Assembly (NCBI GenBank): GCA_977006965.1
Contig: OZ345364.1
Span: forward strand, 1,612,001-1,676,000
From: Phymatolithon calcareum
Lineage: Eukaryota > Rhodophyta > Florideophyceae > Hapalidiales
Direction: 5' to 3'
Length of the DNA: 64,000 nt
In this document: in pieces, positions 11,561 to 21,426 of the stretch
Position numbering within the stretch: the stretch's first letter is position 1
Layout: every line of letters begins with the position of its first letter
The notes under the pieces: model-generated
What the model was told of the DNA's origin: nothing
Databases searched by the model: none
What the model saw: the letters and a program-made list of their open reading frames with translations, nothing else
Translations under genes and position numbers: made by a program

Positions 11561-12227
11561 ATGACATCCTTCGGTTCAGCACATGGATTTATTCAAAGTA
11601 GCTTACCGTAGAGTTGACCTTTCGAAGCAATTAGCACGGGCTGATTTTTCTAGTCTTCGAGCTTTTATTACACCCGCTCTTGGTACTGCATGCTCTCTAG
11701 CCACTAGCAAAAATACACAATGGAAACGATACCAACACTTCTTTGCTGTCCGTCATTCCGGATGTCCCACGCGTCCCAAAAATCCCTCAGCTGCGTACAG
11801 TCAAGTGTTGATCGCAACTGGTAATTGGCTGCGATGAGTAAAAAGAACGATTTCAAGTTTTCCACGGTTATGCGCAAAAAACAATCACATGACAGCAATC
11901 CCCAGGTTCTGTTGCATGTCGTACGCTGCTTTGGGTGCATTAACCTATCCGAGCTTCTGATTTACAGTAGACGACAGAATTTCCTGGTTCTTTCGGACAA
12001 GCAGCACTCCCTCAGGCGGCGTCGGCCAAGACTTTGTTGACTTATCGTGAAGCTATCTGTCAGATATTCATTCAACGTTTTGTTGATTCTTATTTGTCGT
12101 CCTGCTAGGAATGTAAGCACTCGCACTCGATTTCCTTGTCATTTTCGCAATGGATAGGTATGCGGCATTGAATCCATGCACGCGACTGAAATCTTTGAAA
12201 AAGCAGCACGGTTGAGAGGCCATCAGA
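11561..12227. other. Intergenic between TPR gene and hairpin
   Basis: No supported gene. Small open frames on both strands overlap one another without any family signature. Confidence 0.4.
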
Positions 12228-12320
12228 TTCGCTCCAAATTAAGAGAAGAGCAGAGCAACGTTGCTTGTGGTGAATCACCACAAGCAACGTTGTTTTGTTC
12301 TTCTCCCAATTTGGAGCGAA
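12228..12320. repeat. 93-bp near-perfect palindrome (1-nt loop)
   Basis: Two 46-nt arms (12228-12273 and 12275-12320) are separated by a single base. They agree at 41 of 46 positions. The inner 18 bp are perfect (CAACGTTGCTTGTGGTGA and its complement). All five differences are transitions. Transcribed RNA would form a long hairpin. It could be a precursor of a small RNA, a foldback element remnant or an inverted duplication. Confidence 0.85.
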
Positions 12321-13174
12321 CCTTAGAGCAAGTCTGATATTTCTGCTCTGCTCTCGACCGTTCCGTCTTTCTTCTCGCTCTTCCATTGTTTTTCCCATAT
12401 TCGTCCTCGTTCTGCTCTGCGCAATGCTTGTATCAGATATTCTTCGACATCGAGATAGTTCGTATGTTGCGGTCCGTCCGGGAGGTCTTTGTGTCCTTTG
12501 CCTCTTCTATCTTATTCCTAAGATGTTGACATCAATAAGACGCAGTTTATCCACCCTGCAGCACAGCCGACTATAGCTGTTCCATCATCATCCGATATGC
12601 CATTGTCAGTTGTACGAAAACTTCCAGGTGCATTCATGGCGGAGGTTCTGACGCCGTGCGCCCCCTCCTAAATCCATGTCGTAGCGGTGGACAAGGAGCT
12701 TGATTTTCCATTCCATGAGACGCCACGCTGGGGGCAACACGCTGGCGGGAGTGGAGCAGATAGTGTGCGATCGTAACTTTGAGCCCGATGCAATACAGTA
12801 CGCATTAAAGGACAATCAAAAAGCGCACTTCACTTCTTCGGATGACGTTGCCGAAAGGCTACTACTTCTAGAACAAAGTAGTGTACAGTCCTGTACCGTA
12901 CCTTCGGTGTGTCCACGACCACAAGCCAAAACACCGTGCGGATATTTCCGGAACAGTCGCTGGAGGCGGATTATCATAATAGCGGGAGATCCTACTGGCC
13001 GATGAACCCAATGACGCGAGGTTGAAATTGAAAAATGCATTCCCTCATATTCTCCAACGCAAATGAAGCTTTCGCGACAGTACAACTTCACCTCCTTCCC
13101 CGAGCCGTCATCTCCGTCCTCCCTGCCGTCGTCCGTCCTCCGTGCATCTCCGTCGCCAGCTGCAGTTCCGCCGA
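12321..13174. other. Intergenic upstream of the PHT4-like transporter
   Basis: No supported gene. Open frames overlapping the transporter start in other frames are judged shadows. The promoter of the transporter should lie here but no clear TATA element was found. Confidence 0.4.
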
Positions 13175-14919
13175 ATGGTCGCACCCGCCTTTCTGGGCGC
13201 AGCCCCATTGAATCTATCCGGCAGCAGCCGGCGTATCTGCGGTGCACACATCCGTCGCTGTCGCGTCCATCTTCCGACCCGGCGACCACGGCCATTGGCA
13301 GCACCGCACGCATCGCTCGAGAAGGGCGGAGAAGTGCCGGAACCGTTGGCGAAACATCTGTCAATTGAACGCGGGCAGCGAAATGCGTTGTGGAACACGC
13401 TGTACTATTCGCAACCAAAGCATTGGCCTGAGCGTATAAGGGTTGTATTTTTGTGCTTCTTGTCGTTTATTATATGCAATTGTGACAGGATTAATATTTC
13501 CGTTGCAATCTTACCAATGGCGGCTTATTATGGTTGGAATCAGACGACGGTTGGTATTGTGCAAAGTTCATTCTTCTGGGGTTACGTTCTCACGCAAATT
13601 CCTGGCGGGTATCTCGCGGACCGGTTTGGAGGGAAGCATGTGCTAGGGTTGGGTGTTGTGGCATGGTCGGCGATGACTGTGCTTACGCCGGCTGCGGCTT
13701 CTACGGGGCTTGGTGTGCTGCTGCTGGCACGTGCGTTGTTGGGTGCGGGTGAAGGAGTGGCGATGCCGGCGATGAGTAATATGATTTCACGGTGGGTGCC
13801 GGAAGGGGAGCGATCGCGATCGTTGTCGTTAACGTATTCTGGGATGTATCTTGGATCTGTGGTGGGATTGTGGTTGTGTCCGAATCTGATTGCGTCGTTT
13901 GGATGGCAGAGTGTGTTTTACAGTTTTGGTGGGATTGGGTTTTTGTGGTGGGCGGCTTGGCAGTGGTGTGTTTCAAATTCACCGGAGGAGTCGGCGACGA
14001 TCTCGGTGCAGGAATTGAATTATCTCGCGAAGGAACGGATGCGAAGCGAGGGGGGGAGCAGACGTGTGGCGATGGATGGGGTGCCGTGGCGAAGATTGTT
14101 TGGGGAAAAGGCGACATGGGCTATCATTGTTGCGCATTTCTGTGTGACGTGGGGATACTTTGTGCTTTTGACATGGTTGCCGACGTATTTTAACAAGCAA
14201 CTTGGATTCAATCTTGCTGCGTCGTCATTCCTTAGTATTGCTCCTTGGCTTGCTATGTTTGTGTCTGCAAATCTTGGTGGTAATATTGCTGACGGCATGA
14301 TTGCGCGAAATGTTGGCGTTACAAAGGTGCGAAAGATCATGCAGACGATCGGGTTTCTTGGTCCGGCGCTATTCTTGGCACTGGTGGGCAGCACTACAAG
14401 TCCGGCTTTAGCGGTGACATATATGACGGCTGCGTTGGCATTTGGGTCCTTTTCGCAAAGCGGCGTTTACTCTAATCATCAGGACATCGGTCCAACCTAC
14501 ACCGGCGTGTTGCTTGGAATCAGGTATGTACTGAATTGAAAGTGTCATGCGCGCTATCTTGTGCGTTTTCGAAATCTCTGTGTCGGGCGGGTACTGACAT
14601 GTGGTATGCGCCTTTTTTGTGATGCCCGCGAGCGATTGTGAAGTAACACTGGGGCGGCGATTCCAGGAATTGTTGGAGTTGCACTGACGGGGTAAGCTTA
14701 CTGTGCTCTTTGCACCATACATCACAGTTCTTGATGGCATACTAACGACAGGACGGGATGAAATTATGTTTGAATGAATGAATGAATCACTTTTGGTGCT
14801 ACAGTTACATCCTCGACACAACAGGAGCGTGGAACGTCGTTTTTGGAATTGCAATAGGCTTCTATTTATTAGGCACGATTGTTTACAATGCCTTGGGAAC
14901 GGGCGAGCGTGTCTTCTAG
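13175..14919 (+). CDS. PHT4/SLC17-like anion transporter, three exons
   Basis: Major-facilitator transporter of the SLC17/PHT4 (plastid phosphate or organic anion) group. The exons are 13175-14523, 14644-14691 and 14805-14919. The introns are 120 and 113 nt, with GTATGT...AAG and GTAAGC...CAG borders. The joined product is 503 residues and ends in GTGERVF. The first ~60 residues are Arg/Pro/Ala-rich, like a plastid transit peptide. About twelve membrane helices follow. The block FFWGYVLTQIPGGYLADRFG is the family hallmark, and RALLGAGEGVAMPAM and the FGWQSVFY segment also fit. Exon 2 and 3 codons restore the conserved last helices (NTGAAIPGIVGVALTGYILD), which confirms the splicing. Start at the first ATG; the frame is open a little further upstream. 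The substrate cannot be read from sequence; phosphate is the commonest in PHT4. Confidence 0.9.
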
Positions 14920-15264
14920 AGTTTTCGAAAGAACGGTCACAGATGAGCACTGTACGCTCAGACACGATGGGTCGGGGCTTGGCAGGCCAGCAGATAGGAT
15001 GTGGGGGAGAGGAATCATTTTTGCAACAACTGACAAATTTCATCTAAATACAGGCAGTTTTCTCTAAAACCAAGCGAAAACAATTTTCATTGGCCCGCAG
15101 TTTTGTTCACGTACAAAAGTTTTTGTATTTTGACAAATCTAAGCCTTTCAACAATCTGGCCCATCGCCTTCCATTTCTACACCACAGTACAGTACTCCCA
15201 ATTCAATCGCCGGCAGCTGGGCACAACTGCCAACCCAGCGACAAACAGACAGAGCACAGACACC
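14920..15264. other. Intergenic between transporter and ZNRD2-like gene
   Basis: No gene seen. This 345-bp stretch must hold the 3' end of the transporter transcript and the promoter of the next gene. No clear motif was assigned. Confidence 0.4.
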
Positions 15265-16246
15265 ATGGCGCTCGGCCCTCCTCCATCGGACTGCTCCTCC
15301 AGCCCCGAGCAAGCGCCGGCACGCGAACCGCTCGCAAACGGCGGCATACCCGGATCGAATCGCGAGGGCGGCATCGAACATCTCTCCCGCCTCATGCTGG
15401 AGGGCTGGACCATGCGTAAGTACCAACCTCGCTCGCGTCTACATCCTGTGTGTGTGTGTGTGTCCATTCCCAAATCCGTCATTGTCTCAACTAACCCGCC
15501 ACCCTCTTGCGCCCTGCACCGCAGTCGCGGACACCTGTCCACGCAACAATTGCCACATGCCGCTCGCGCGCAGTCGTGACGGCCGTCTCTTCTGCTGCGC
15601 CTGTCAATCCGACGTCGTACGCGAGGGCGACCGTCCCGCCGCCACCGTCGCCGCCGCGCCGTCCGCGTCGGCACTGCCGTCCACGTCCGAGGCCGCGCCG
15701 ACAAGCTCCGTCGTCGCCGTGCGAGGCAACGCCGCGTCCGGCCCGCCCGCGCGCCGCGAGGCGGTGTCGGCCGAGCTCGGCGAGAAGTTGCTGCAGGGAT
15801 GGACGATGCTCGAGCAGAGCTGCACCAATTGCGCTACCCCGCTTCTGCGCAGCACGGCCGGCACCGTGCTCTGCGTGCAGTGCGCCGGCGCGGGGGCGGG
15901 CGCGCCTCGCGGCGGCGGAAATCCTGCCGCGTCGGGCACGCTACCTGCGCCGCCGCAGCGCGCGCAACTGCCGATGCCGGCGAGGGATGAGCGTCGGGAG
16001 ACGAGGGCGCGTGCGCGAGCGCTGATGCCGCCGCCGACGACGCCGAGGCAGGGTGGTGGGGAGGAGGGGGGGACTTATGAGGAATTGTGCAGGTCGGAGG
16101 AGGCTGTTGTGAGGAGTTTGCGGATGTTGAGGGAGAGTCTTGGGGAGCGGCGCGACGTTGATGGGATTCGATCGGTGTTGGAGACGATGCGCGAGGCTGC
16201 TGGGACTATCGAGGCATTGAGGAAGGCGAGGGGGTACGTGTTGTAG
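15265..16246 (+). CDS. ZNRD2/autoantigen-p27-like zinc protein, two exons
   Basis: Exon 1 is 15265-15415. A 109-nt intron (GTAAGT...GCAG) follows, and exon 2 is 15525-16246. The product is 290 residues. It carries two copies of the small zinc-ribbon unit of the Sjogren/scleroderma autoantigen p27 (ZNRD2) family. The first spans the splice junction at residues about 40-78: LEGWTM then CPRNNC, a Gly-Arg hairpin and FCCAC. The second, in exon 2, is LLQGWTML then CTNC and LCVQC. A conserved hydrophobic-GWTML helix precedes each cysteine set, as in the family. An Ala/Pro-rich linker and a C-terminal helical region rich in Arg/Glu (about residues 235-290) complete the protein. The molecular role of the family is poorly defined. 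Two tandem units is a notable architecture. Exon 2 is very GC-rich. Confidence 0.82.
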
Positions 16247-16281
16247 GTGGACACGTGATGTGTTGGCTGCAGTTTGGGGGG

Positions 16282-16324
16282 GGCATAATTTGTGCGCGCA
16301 CAAATTATGCCATCCCGCGGGATG
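16282..16324. repeat. Tandem perfect palindromes after the ZNRD2-like gene
   Basis: A 30-bp perfect palindrome without loop (16282-16311, centre GCGC, arms GGCATAATTTGTGCG) overlaps by one base a 14-bp palindrome, CATCCCGCGGGATG (16311-16324). They lie about 35 bp after the stop codon. They may act in 3'-end formation or be a foldback remnant. Confidence 0.8.
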
Positions 16325-16584
16325 AGGTTTGTGAGATGTGTATGTGTCTCTAATGGACGCTGTAATGCAATGTAGAATCAGGTCAACGATGACGATGCAG
16401 AAAGCAGTGTATGAGATTGTGGTGCATTAAAATGCGTTTATCTTTTTGGAGGTTTTTGGTGTACAGTTTACGAAACTCTGTCAACCTTTTTCTACAGTGC
16501 CATTTTTGTTCTCGCCTTTCCGCCCAGTCCCCGAGCAACGGTATCTCCTTTCGTCTACAACCGCTTTGGTTCTACGTTACCGTC
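16325..16584. promoter_or_regulatory. Putative upstream region of MAP kinase gene
   Basis: The kinase frame is open upstream to 16411 but has no better start with family similarity. The region is AT-rich and probably holds the promoter and 5' leader. No specific element could be assigned. Confidence 0.3.
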
Positions 16585-17859
16585 ATGGCGGAGAAAGCAA
16601 CGCTTCTCGCGCGTCGTTACGCACTTGACCAGGTTATCGGTGAGGGTGCTTACGGCGTCGTGGCTTCTGCTACCGATGTGCAGAACAATAATGTGAAGGT
16701 CGCTGTGAAACGTATCCGTCGAGTGCTGGACACATATCCAATGGCTACCCGCATTCTTCGAGAGCTCAAGTTCCTGCGCTTGCTTCGAGGTCATGACAAC
16801 ATAATCGAAATCAAGGATATTCTTGTGCCTAGCGACCGCGACCGGTTTAATGACACTTTTGTTGTCCTCGAACTCATGCCTTGTGATCTCTCCCGAGTTA
16901 TTCACTCCCCCGCAGCTCTGAGCCCGACACAAGTCCGTTATCTCATGTTTCAGTTGCTGCGCGGAATACGTTATTTGCACAGTTCCGGTGTGTTACACCG
17001 TGATCTCAAACCGAGTAACATTCTCGTAGACGGCGATTGTAGGTTGAAAATTTGCGATTTCGGACTTGCACGTGCCGCCTTCCGTGCTGAGAATGATTCC
17101 GATCTCATGTTGTGGACAAACTATGTCGCAACGCGTTGGTATCGAGCACCTGAGCTTATTATGCCGCGTGCTACCAATTATGGCCGTCCTATCGACATGT
17201 GGTCGGCGGGATGCATCTTTGCAGAGATGATCCTGCGTAATCCGCTCTTCCCTGGGGATAATTCTACTGATCAACTGCGTCGTATCACCGAGTTTACCGG
17301 CAAGCCGGATCTTACTGCTATTCAAAAGTTGCGATCTCCGCAAGCACAGGAACTTATTGCGAAGATGCCGAATCGTGGACCGAAGGATCTTCGTGCATTC
17401 TTCCCGCCGGGTACGGAGGAGGGACCTTTGCGATTGATTTCGCAGATGTTGCAATTCGATCCTGATAAACGTATCACGGCTAATGATGCACTGATGGATG
17501 AGTATTTCAACCATTGGAGACAGCCGATGGGATTTGGGAAACCTTCACGGCTTATCACGGAGGATGAGTTTGAGTTTGAGAGAAGGCTTGCTGGGAATGA
17601 TCAGGATAGTCTCATGTATATCCGACAAGCGATGTTGGAGGAAATTGCATTTCATCATCCGGAAAAGAGAAATGAGCTTCTTGGTAATGGATCTACCTAT
17701 CATGATCACAACTCGGTGCCGCATGCTGGAACACTGCCGGGACAGAAGAAGAATCAGGATGTTTTGCCGACAGCGGAAGCGCATCATATTGCCATGAGTA
17801 AGTTTGGCTCGTTTAATGGAACGAAGCAGAGTAAGACGGGCGACCGAATGCAGGACTGA
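16585..17859 (+). CDS. Mitogen-activated protein kinase with TNY activation motif
   Basis: A 424-residue Ser/Thr kinase of the MAPK group in a single exon. The glycine loop GEGAYGVV is at residues 19-26. The ATP lysine is in VAVKRI (K42). The catalytic loop HRDLKPSN starts at residue 138, DFGLA at 158, and the substrate block VATRWYRAPE at 181-190. The MAPK insert (STDQLRRITEFTGKP) and the GPL segment lie in the C-lobe, and a roughly 90-residue polar tail follows. The activation-loop dual phosphorylation motif reads TNY (178-180), where MAPKs normally have TEY, TDY, TGY or TPY. The Thr and Tyr that MAPK kinases phosphorylate are kept. The start chosen is the ATG in a good context just before the kinase N-lobe; an upstream frame extension looks non-coding. 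Confidence 0.93.
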   Translation: MAEKATLLARRYALDQVIGEGAYGVVASATDVQNNNVKVAVKRIRRVLDTYPMATRILRELKFLRLLRGHDNIIEIKDILVPSDRDRFNDTFVVLELMPCDLSRVIHSPAALSPTQVRYLMFQLLRGIRYLHSSGVLHRDLKPSNILVDGDCRLKICDFGLARAAFRAENDSDLMLWTNYVATRWYRAPELIMPRATNYGRPIDMWSAGCIFAEMILRNPLFPGDNSTDQLRRITEFTGKPDLTAIQKLRSPQAQELIAKMPNRGPKDLRAFFPPGTEEGPLRLISQMLQFDPDKRITANDALMDEYFNHWRQPMGFGKPSRLITEDEFEFERRLAGNDQDSLMYIRQAMLEEIAFHHPEKRNELLGNGSTYHDHNSVPHAGTLPGQKKNQDVLPTAEAHHIAMSKFGSFNGTKQSKTGDRMQD

Positions 17860-18407
17860 GTGGCCGTGTGAATGTTTTTGATTGTGTAAAGCTGTGGACA
17901 TGTTTGCAAGATTTGAAAGTCAATTGTGTATATTTCTCGTGCAAACTAACCGGTGTGAGTATCAGCTGGGCAAAGCGAAGCTTTGTGGTGCTTTCGACTC
18001 GCTGGGGAAAAATTGGAATGACACACCGTGAAGAACAATTGCTCTCATTTCTGTACTGGTTTCTGTCAGGTATTTTCAACTCCTTTTTCCTTGTGTAGAA
18101 GTAGTGAATAGATTCCGTCGTTGACATTTTGCAAGGATGAACCGCAATCGCCTATTTGATCTGCCTTCGTTTCCGTTCGAATGCGATACTAATCTGGTTT
18201 GTCGCAATGCTCAACTCGGACATGTAGTACTTGTTTGTAAATGTTTAGGTTACTCTGCAATGTCAGCAGGCGAAAGAAGACTACTGTACAGTGCCCTGCA
18301 CTACGCACTAGCGACTGTGGAAGAAGACAGTGGTGAGATGAAGAGCGTCTCTCAGACAGGATATACTTCCTTGTGAATCAGACCCTTTTACTTATTGATC
18401 ATCGCAA
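17860..18407. other. Intergenic after MAP kinase
   Basis: No supported gene or repeat. A frame of about 80 codons starting at 18137 has no recognisable features. Confidence 0.4.
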
Positions 18408-18850
18408 TCACTTCTTCATCCGCCGTATAAAGCTTCCGCGATTTTTGAGAAGCATCAAAAGCGTTCTGCAACAGTCCCAGCTCTGCGAGGCATTCCGCAC
18501 ATCCCTTCTGTGCAGCAACGCAGTAATCTTCAACTGCCTGTTGCTGTAGCACTCTGCTCTCCCCATGCTCAAATTCGCCAACGCTGTGCCACTTTCAGAG
18601 ATTGTGAGGAATACTTTCTCGGCACTCAGCGCATTGGAGTACATGCTCAACGCTTCACGAAATTTGCCGGCCATCAACGCCTTGCGGGCTCTCGTGGAGC
18701 TTGCATTCAACCCAAGCCAAACTCTTCTTTACATCTTAACTCTCTTTTCGAATACGGCTATTTCCAGTCTGTACGCGTCCTCAGCCTTCTTCAAGTTGAT
18801 GTTAAGAAAGGTGATTGCACCTTTCCCTCCATCGTCTGTACCCTGAAGAT
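18408..18850 (-). pseudogene. Broken inverted paralogue of the TPR gene
   Basis: Read on the minus strand this is a decayed copy of the TPR gene at 10,697-11,560. It matches from the KAEDA-RLE segment (near 18,790) through ARKALMAGKFREALSMY, NALSAEK and LANLSMGRAECYS. After a one-base frame change it continues through AVEDYC, GCAECLAELGLLQNAF and ADEEVIAMI. Compared with the intact gene it lacks about 40 residues in the first half and about ten in the second (the KLAPASDAAR part). It also has an in-frame stop upstream of the TPR part. It has lost the hydrophobic N-terminal region. It is a duplicated, inverted and decaying copy. Confidence 0.75.
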
Positions 18851-19662
18851 TCCCGTCTATCTCTCCGGGAATGCCTTTTGGATCTCAGTGTGGAAAATAA
18901 GCGACACGAAGCACCAAGCCAATTCACCGACTCTCAAAACCCCTGTCTTTCCAAGGTAGGGGGCGGGAAAGCCAATTATCATAACATCACACAAAGAAAC
19001 TTCGCAGAGTAGAGACGCAGAAAAGCAGTTTGTCTTATTTCAAAACTTGATCCTGTCTCTAATGTTGATCTCTTGTGTTCAGTGACAGAGCCGTACAGGA
19101 TGTCTGATATTGCCACTTGGGTCGACACGGACTGTCTGCATCGTAATTTACCAAGAATTGCTTTTCGGCACAACACTACATCAGGCAACGATGACTTGTC
19201 AAGTCTGCGGTTGCAAATCATCCATCGCGGATCACCAGGAGACATTATGCAGAGTGAAGTTAGTCAGGGATGCTGCAGACCAAGCGGCTCTCACGAAAGC
19301 CAATGGACGATCACGAGATACAGTTTCATGATCGCATCATGCTGCGAACTTGCCGAAAATGGAGTTTTTTGGGATGTAGCGTGCCAACCTAGACCTTAGG
19401 TCGTCCTAGTAACGGATCACTGCTCCTCGGTGGCAGAGCTTCTTGAAATTGGAGGTATGCTTAGAAATAAGGCCTAAGATTAAGGGCATGTCAGTGGTGA
19501 TCGAATCTTACCTTCCTAGTTAGTGTCAAAGGGAGCTATGACTTCAGTTATCTCCGTGACAAGTATTTGGCCCTAGGACTTTACGGCCATGCTCATGTAC
19601 ACCATGAACGAGCGTGAGAGAACGTCTTGACGTAAAGTGGTGCACCATTAGATGCTCCGGGA
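18851..19662. other. Intergenic, no supported gene
   Basis: Plus-strand frames at 18,979-19,399 overlap in several phases, with no family signature. Confidence 0.4.
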
Positions 19663-19717
19663 CGCATCCTGGCTCATATAAATAAAGTACTACTCTATTT
19701 ATATGAGCCAGGATGCG
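19663..19717. repeat. Perfect 22-bp foldback with 11-nt loop
   Basis: The left arm 19663-19684 (CGCATCCTGGCTCATATAAA plus TA) is exactly complementary to 19696-19717. The spacer is AAGTACTACTC. There is no coding function. It lies beside the leucine-rich-repeat gene fragments. Confidence 0.85.
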
Positions 19718-19740
19718 AACAAAGCACCAGGAAATTCCTT

Positions 19741-19938
19741 CTAATCTAAGCGTAAACACCCGCCTTCGAATACAAGATGCTTCAACTGCCGTCCAAACTT
19801 CTGACACAGAGGAACCAGAAAGCGGATAACCACGCTGTTACATCCAAAGGCAGTGTTTGACAAGGCAAGCTTGAATCCGCTGAGTTTGGCAGTACCGCAT
19901 GTCCGCAGTGAGTATAAACCGCACACCGTCGACTTCAT
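19741..19938 (-). pseudogene. Fragment of leucine-rich-repeat gene, inverted
   Basis: The minus-strand translation contains FLVPLCQKFGRQLKHLVFEG. This is closely similar to LLDPLCQKFGRQLKNLVIEG in the larger plus-strand copy near 20,760-20,815. The fragment is therefore an inverted partial duplicate of the neighbouring LRR gene. It is too short to be functional. Confidence 0.65.
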
Positions 19939-20094
19939 CTTTTTCGTTTATTGCCTACCTTTCGTTCCCGTTTCTGCTCACGTCGTTTCCGACTATGCTC
20001 TCAGCTGGTGGTTGGTGATTGACCCTCCAGACCGTCGACCCCGAGGTGGAGCACAATGGACTAAAAGGCAATGAACTGCTGAACGGCAAAAGAA

Positions 20095-21426
20095 TTGTAC
20101 TTTGATCGACTCGGCAAGGAGGAGTTACTCAACGTGCTTCGGTACCTGAGCGCCCGACCGCGAGATGACCATTGGCAAAACAGAATCGCGGCCGCAGATG
20201 CCTCGTGTGCGCTAAAAATCAGCGGTCGCTTTCTGCGTTTGCGCGACAAGAATTTATCTCACTTTGCCATGGACAAGGACAGTACGTAGACCCGTGCGTA
20301 GTCATCTTCTCCAAAGATGATGACTCAGTTTTTAAGGACATTCTTGTCTAGCTTGCTTCTAAACTACAGGAATGCGCCATGCCTCAGAAACTATGAGTCA
20401 CGCCATTTCTACAACAGAGCCGGCTTCTTCGCACATTGACATTGAATATCGATGTTGAACAGGGATTCTCAAAGCATGCAAAGGAAACCCCCGTGTTCTG
20501 TCGATAATGTTTGGCTTTGCTCTTCCCAATAGTATGGCGCATGCAATTTCCGAAAATTGCTCTGGACTCAGAAAGTTGAATTTGCTTCACTTTCAGACTG
20601 CGGCCGACCTTTCCCGCATGTGGAAGACTATCGGGTCTACGTTAGAGCACTTTTCGCTGCGCTTGGAGATGCTCGGTTCAGCTGGGATTGAAGAAATGGT
20701 ATCCCTATGTACTAAAGTCACAGCCTTTGGATGGAACAGCGTGGCTAACCGTTTGCTTGATCCTCTGTGTCAGAAGTTTGGACGGCAGTTGAAGAATCTT
20801 GTAATCGAAGGCGGGTATTTTTTCCTGCTAACATGGATATCGCAAACATCTTGAACGCATGTTCAGATGTTCTCGTTGAGACGAATTATTATACCAGCCC
20901 TCTAAAACTGCAGTCAATCAATAGTTTTCGATACCATCTTCGTGCTTTACACATTCGGGAGGACGATCACTATAGTGCAAATGCTGCAAGAGAAGCTGGC
21001 AACTCAGTACCGAGCGTTGAACGCGTCTGTTTAATAACCAACCACGTTTCCACGAAGACCTGTCTATTCTTTTCATGTTTCTTTTCCTCGACCAAACGTA
21101 CACTAAAAGTGCTGCGCGTTGATCTCCGGAAATTGCCTTTGGCAAGGCGTGTTAATTTATTGGATGCACTTGCTGAACTTCTGACTGGTCTGGAAGTACT
21201 TACCGTGTGTACGGAGAAGTTTGAGGTGGGTGTTTTCGGTCGAATTGTTGGAGCAAGCAAACAACTGAAGAGGGTGTCTGTGTTATGCTGGAGATACAAC
21301 AGAGGTGGAGAAGGTGCAGAAGACGAAGCAGACAGTTTTGTCGCAGATTGCGCTCAATGCCCCTTTCTAAACGAACTAGAATTGCGCGACGATATGCTTT
21401 CATACATGTCTGCGACTCTTTATTAA
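20095..21426 (+). pseudogene. Leucine-rich-repeat protein, F-box-like N-terminus, frameshifted
   Basis: Three plus-strand pieces form one LRR protein. The first, at 20095-20289, contains LGKEELLNVLRYLSARP and resembles an F-box-type adaptor helix. It ends at a possible GTACGT donor. The second starts near 20470, with SGLRKLNLLHFQ, LEHFSLRLEMLG and LKNLVIEGG. The third, to 21426, has RTLKVLRVDLRKLP, GLEVLTVC, KRVSVLC and FLNELELRD. Pieces two and three are joined by a one-base slip at a T6 run (about 20,818-20,823). LRRs of this F-box type pick targets for ubiquitination, but no target is inferable. The T-run slip could be a sequencing error. The gap between pieces one and two is either an intron or decay. 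Confidence 0.55.

Noticed and set aside
12295-12576. Hydrophobic 93-codon frame
   Set aside because: It starts inside the 93-bp palindrome and lacks any family feature. The hydrophobicity follows from T-rich sequence.
13701-14117. 138-codon Thr/Pro/Ser-rich minus-strand frame
   Set aside because: Antisense shadow of the transporter gene.
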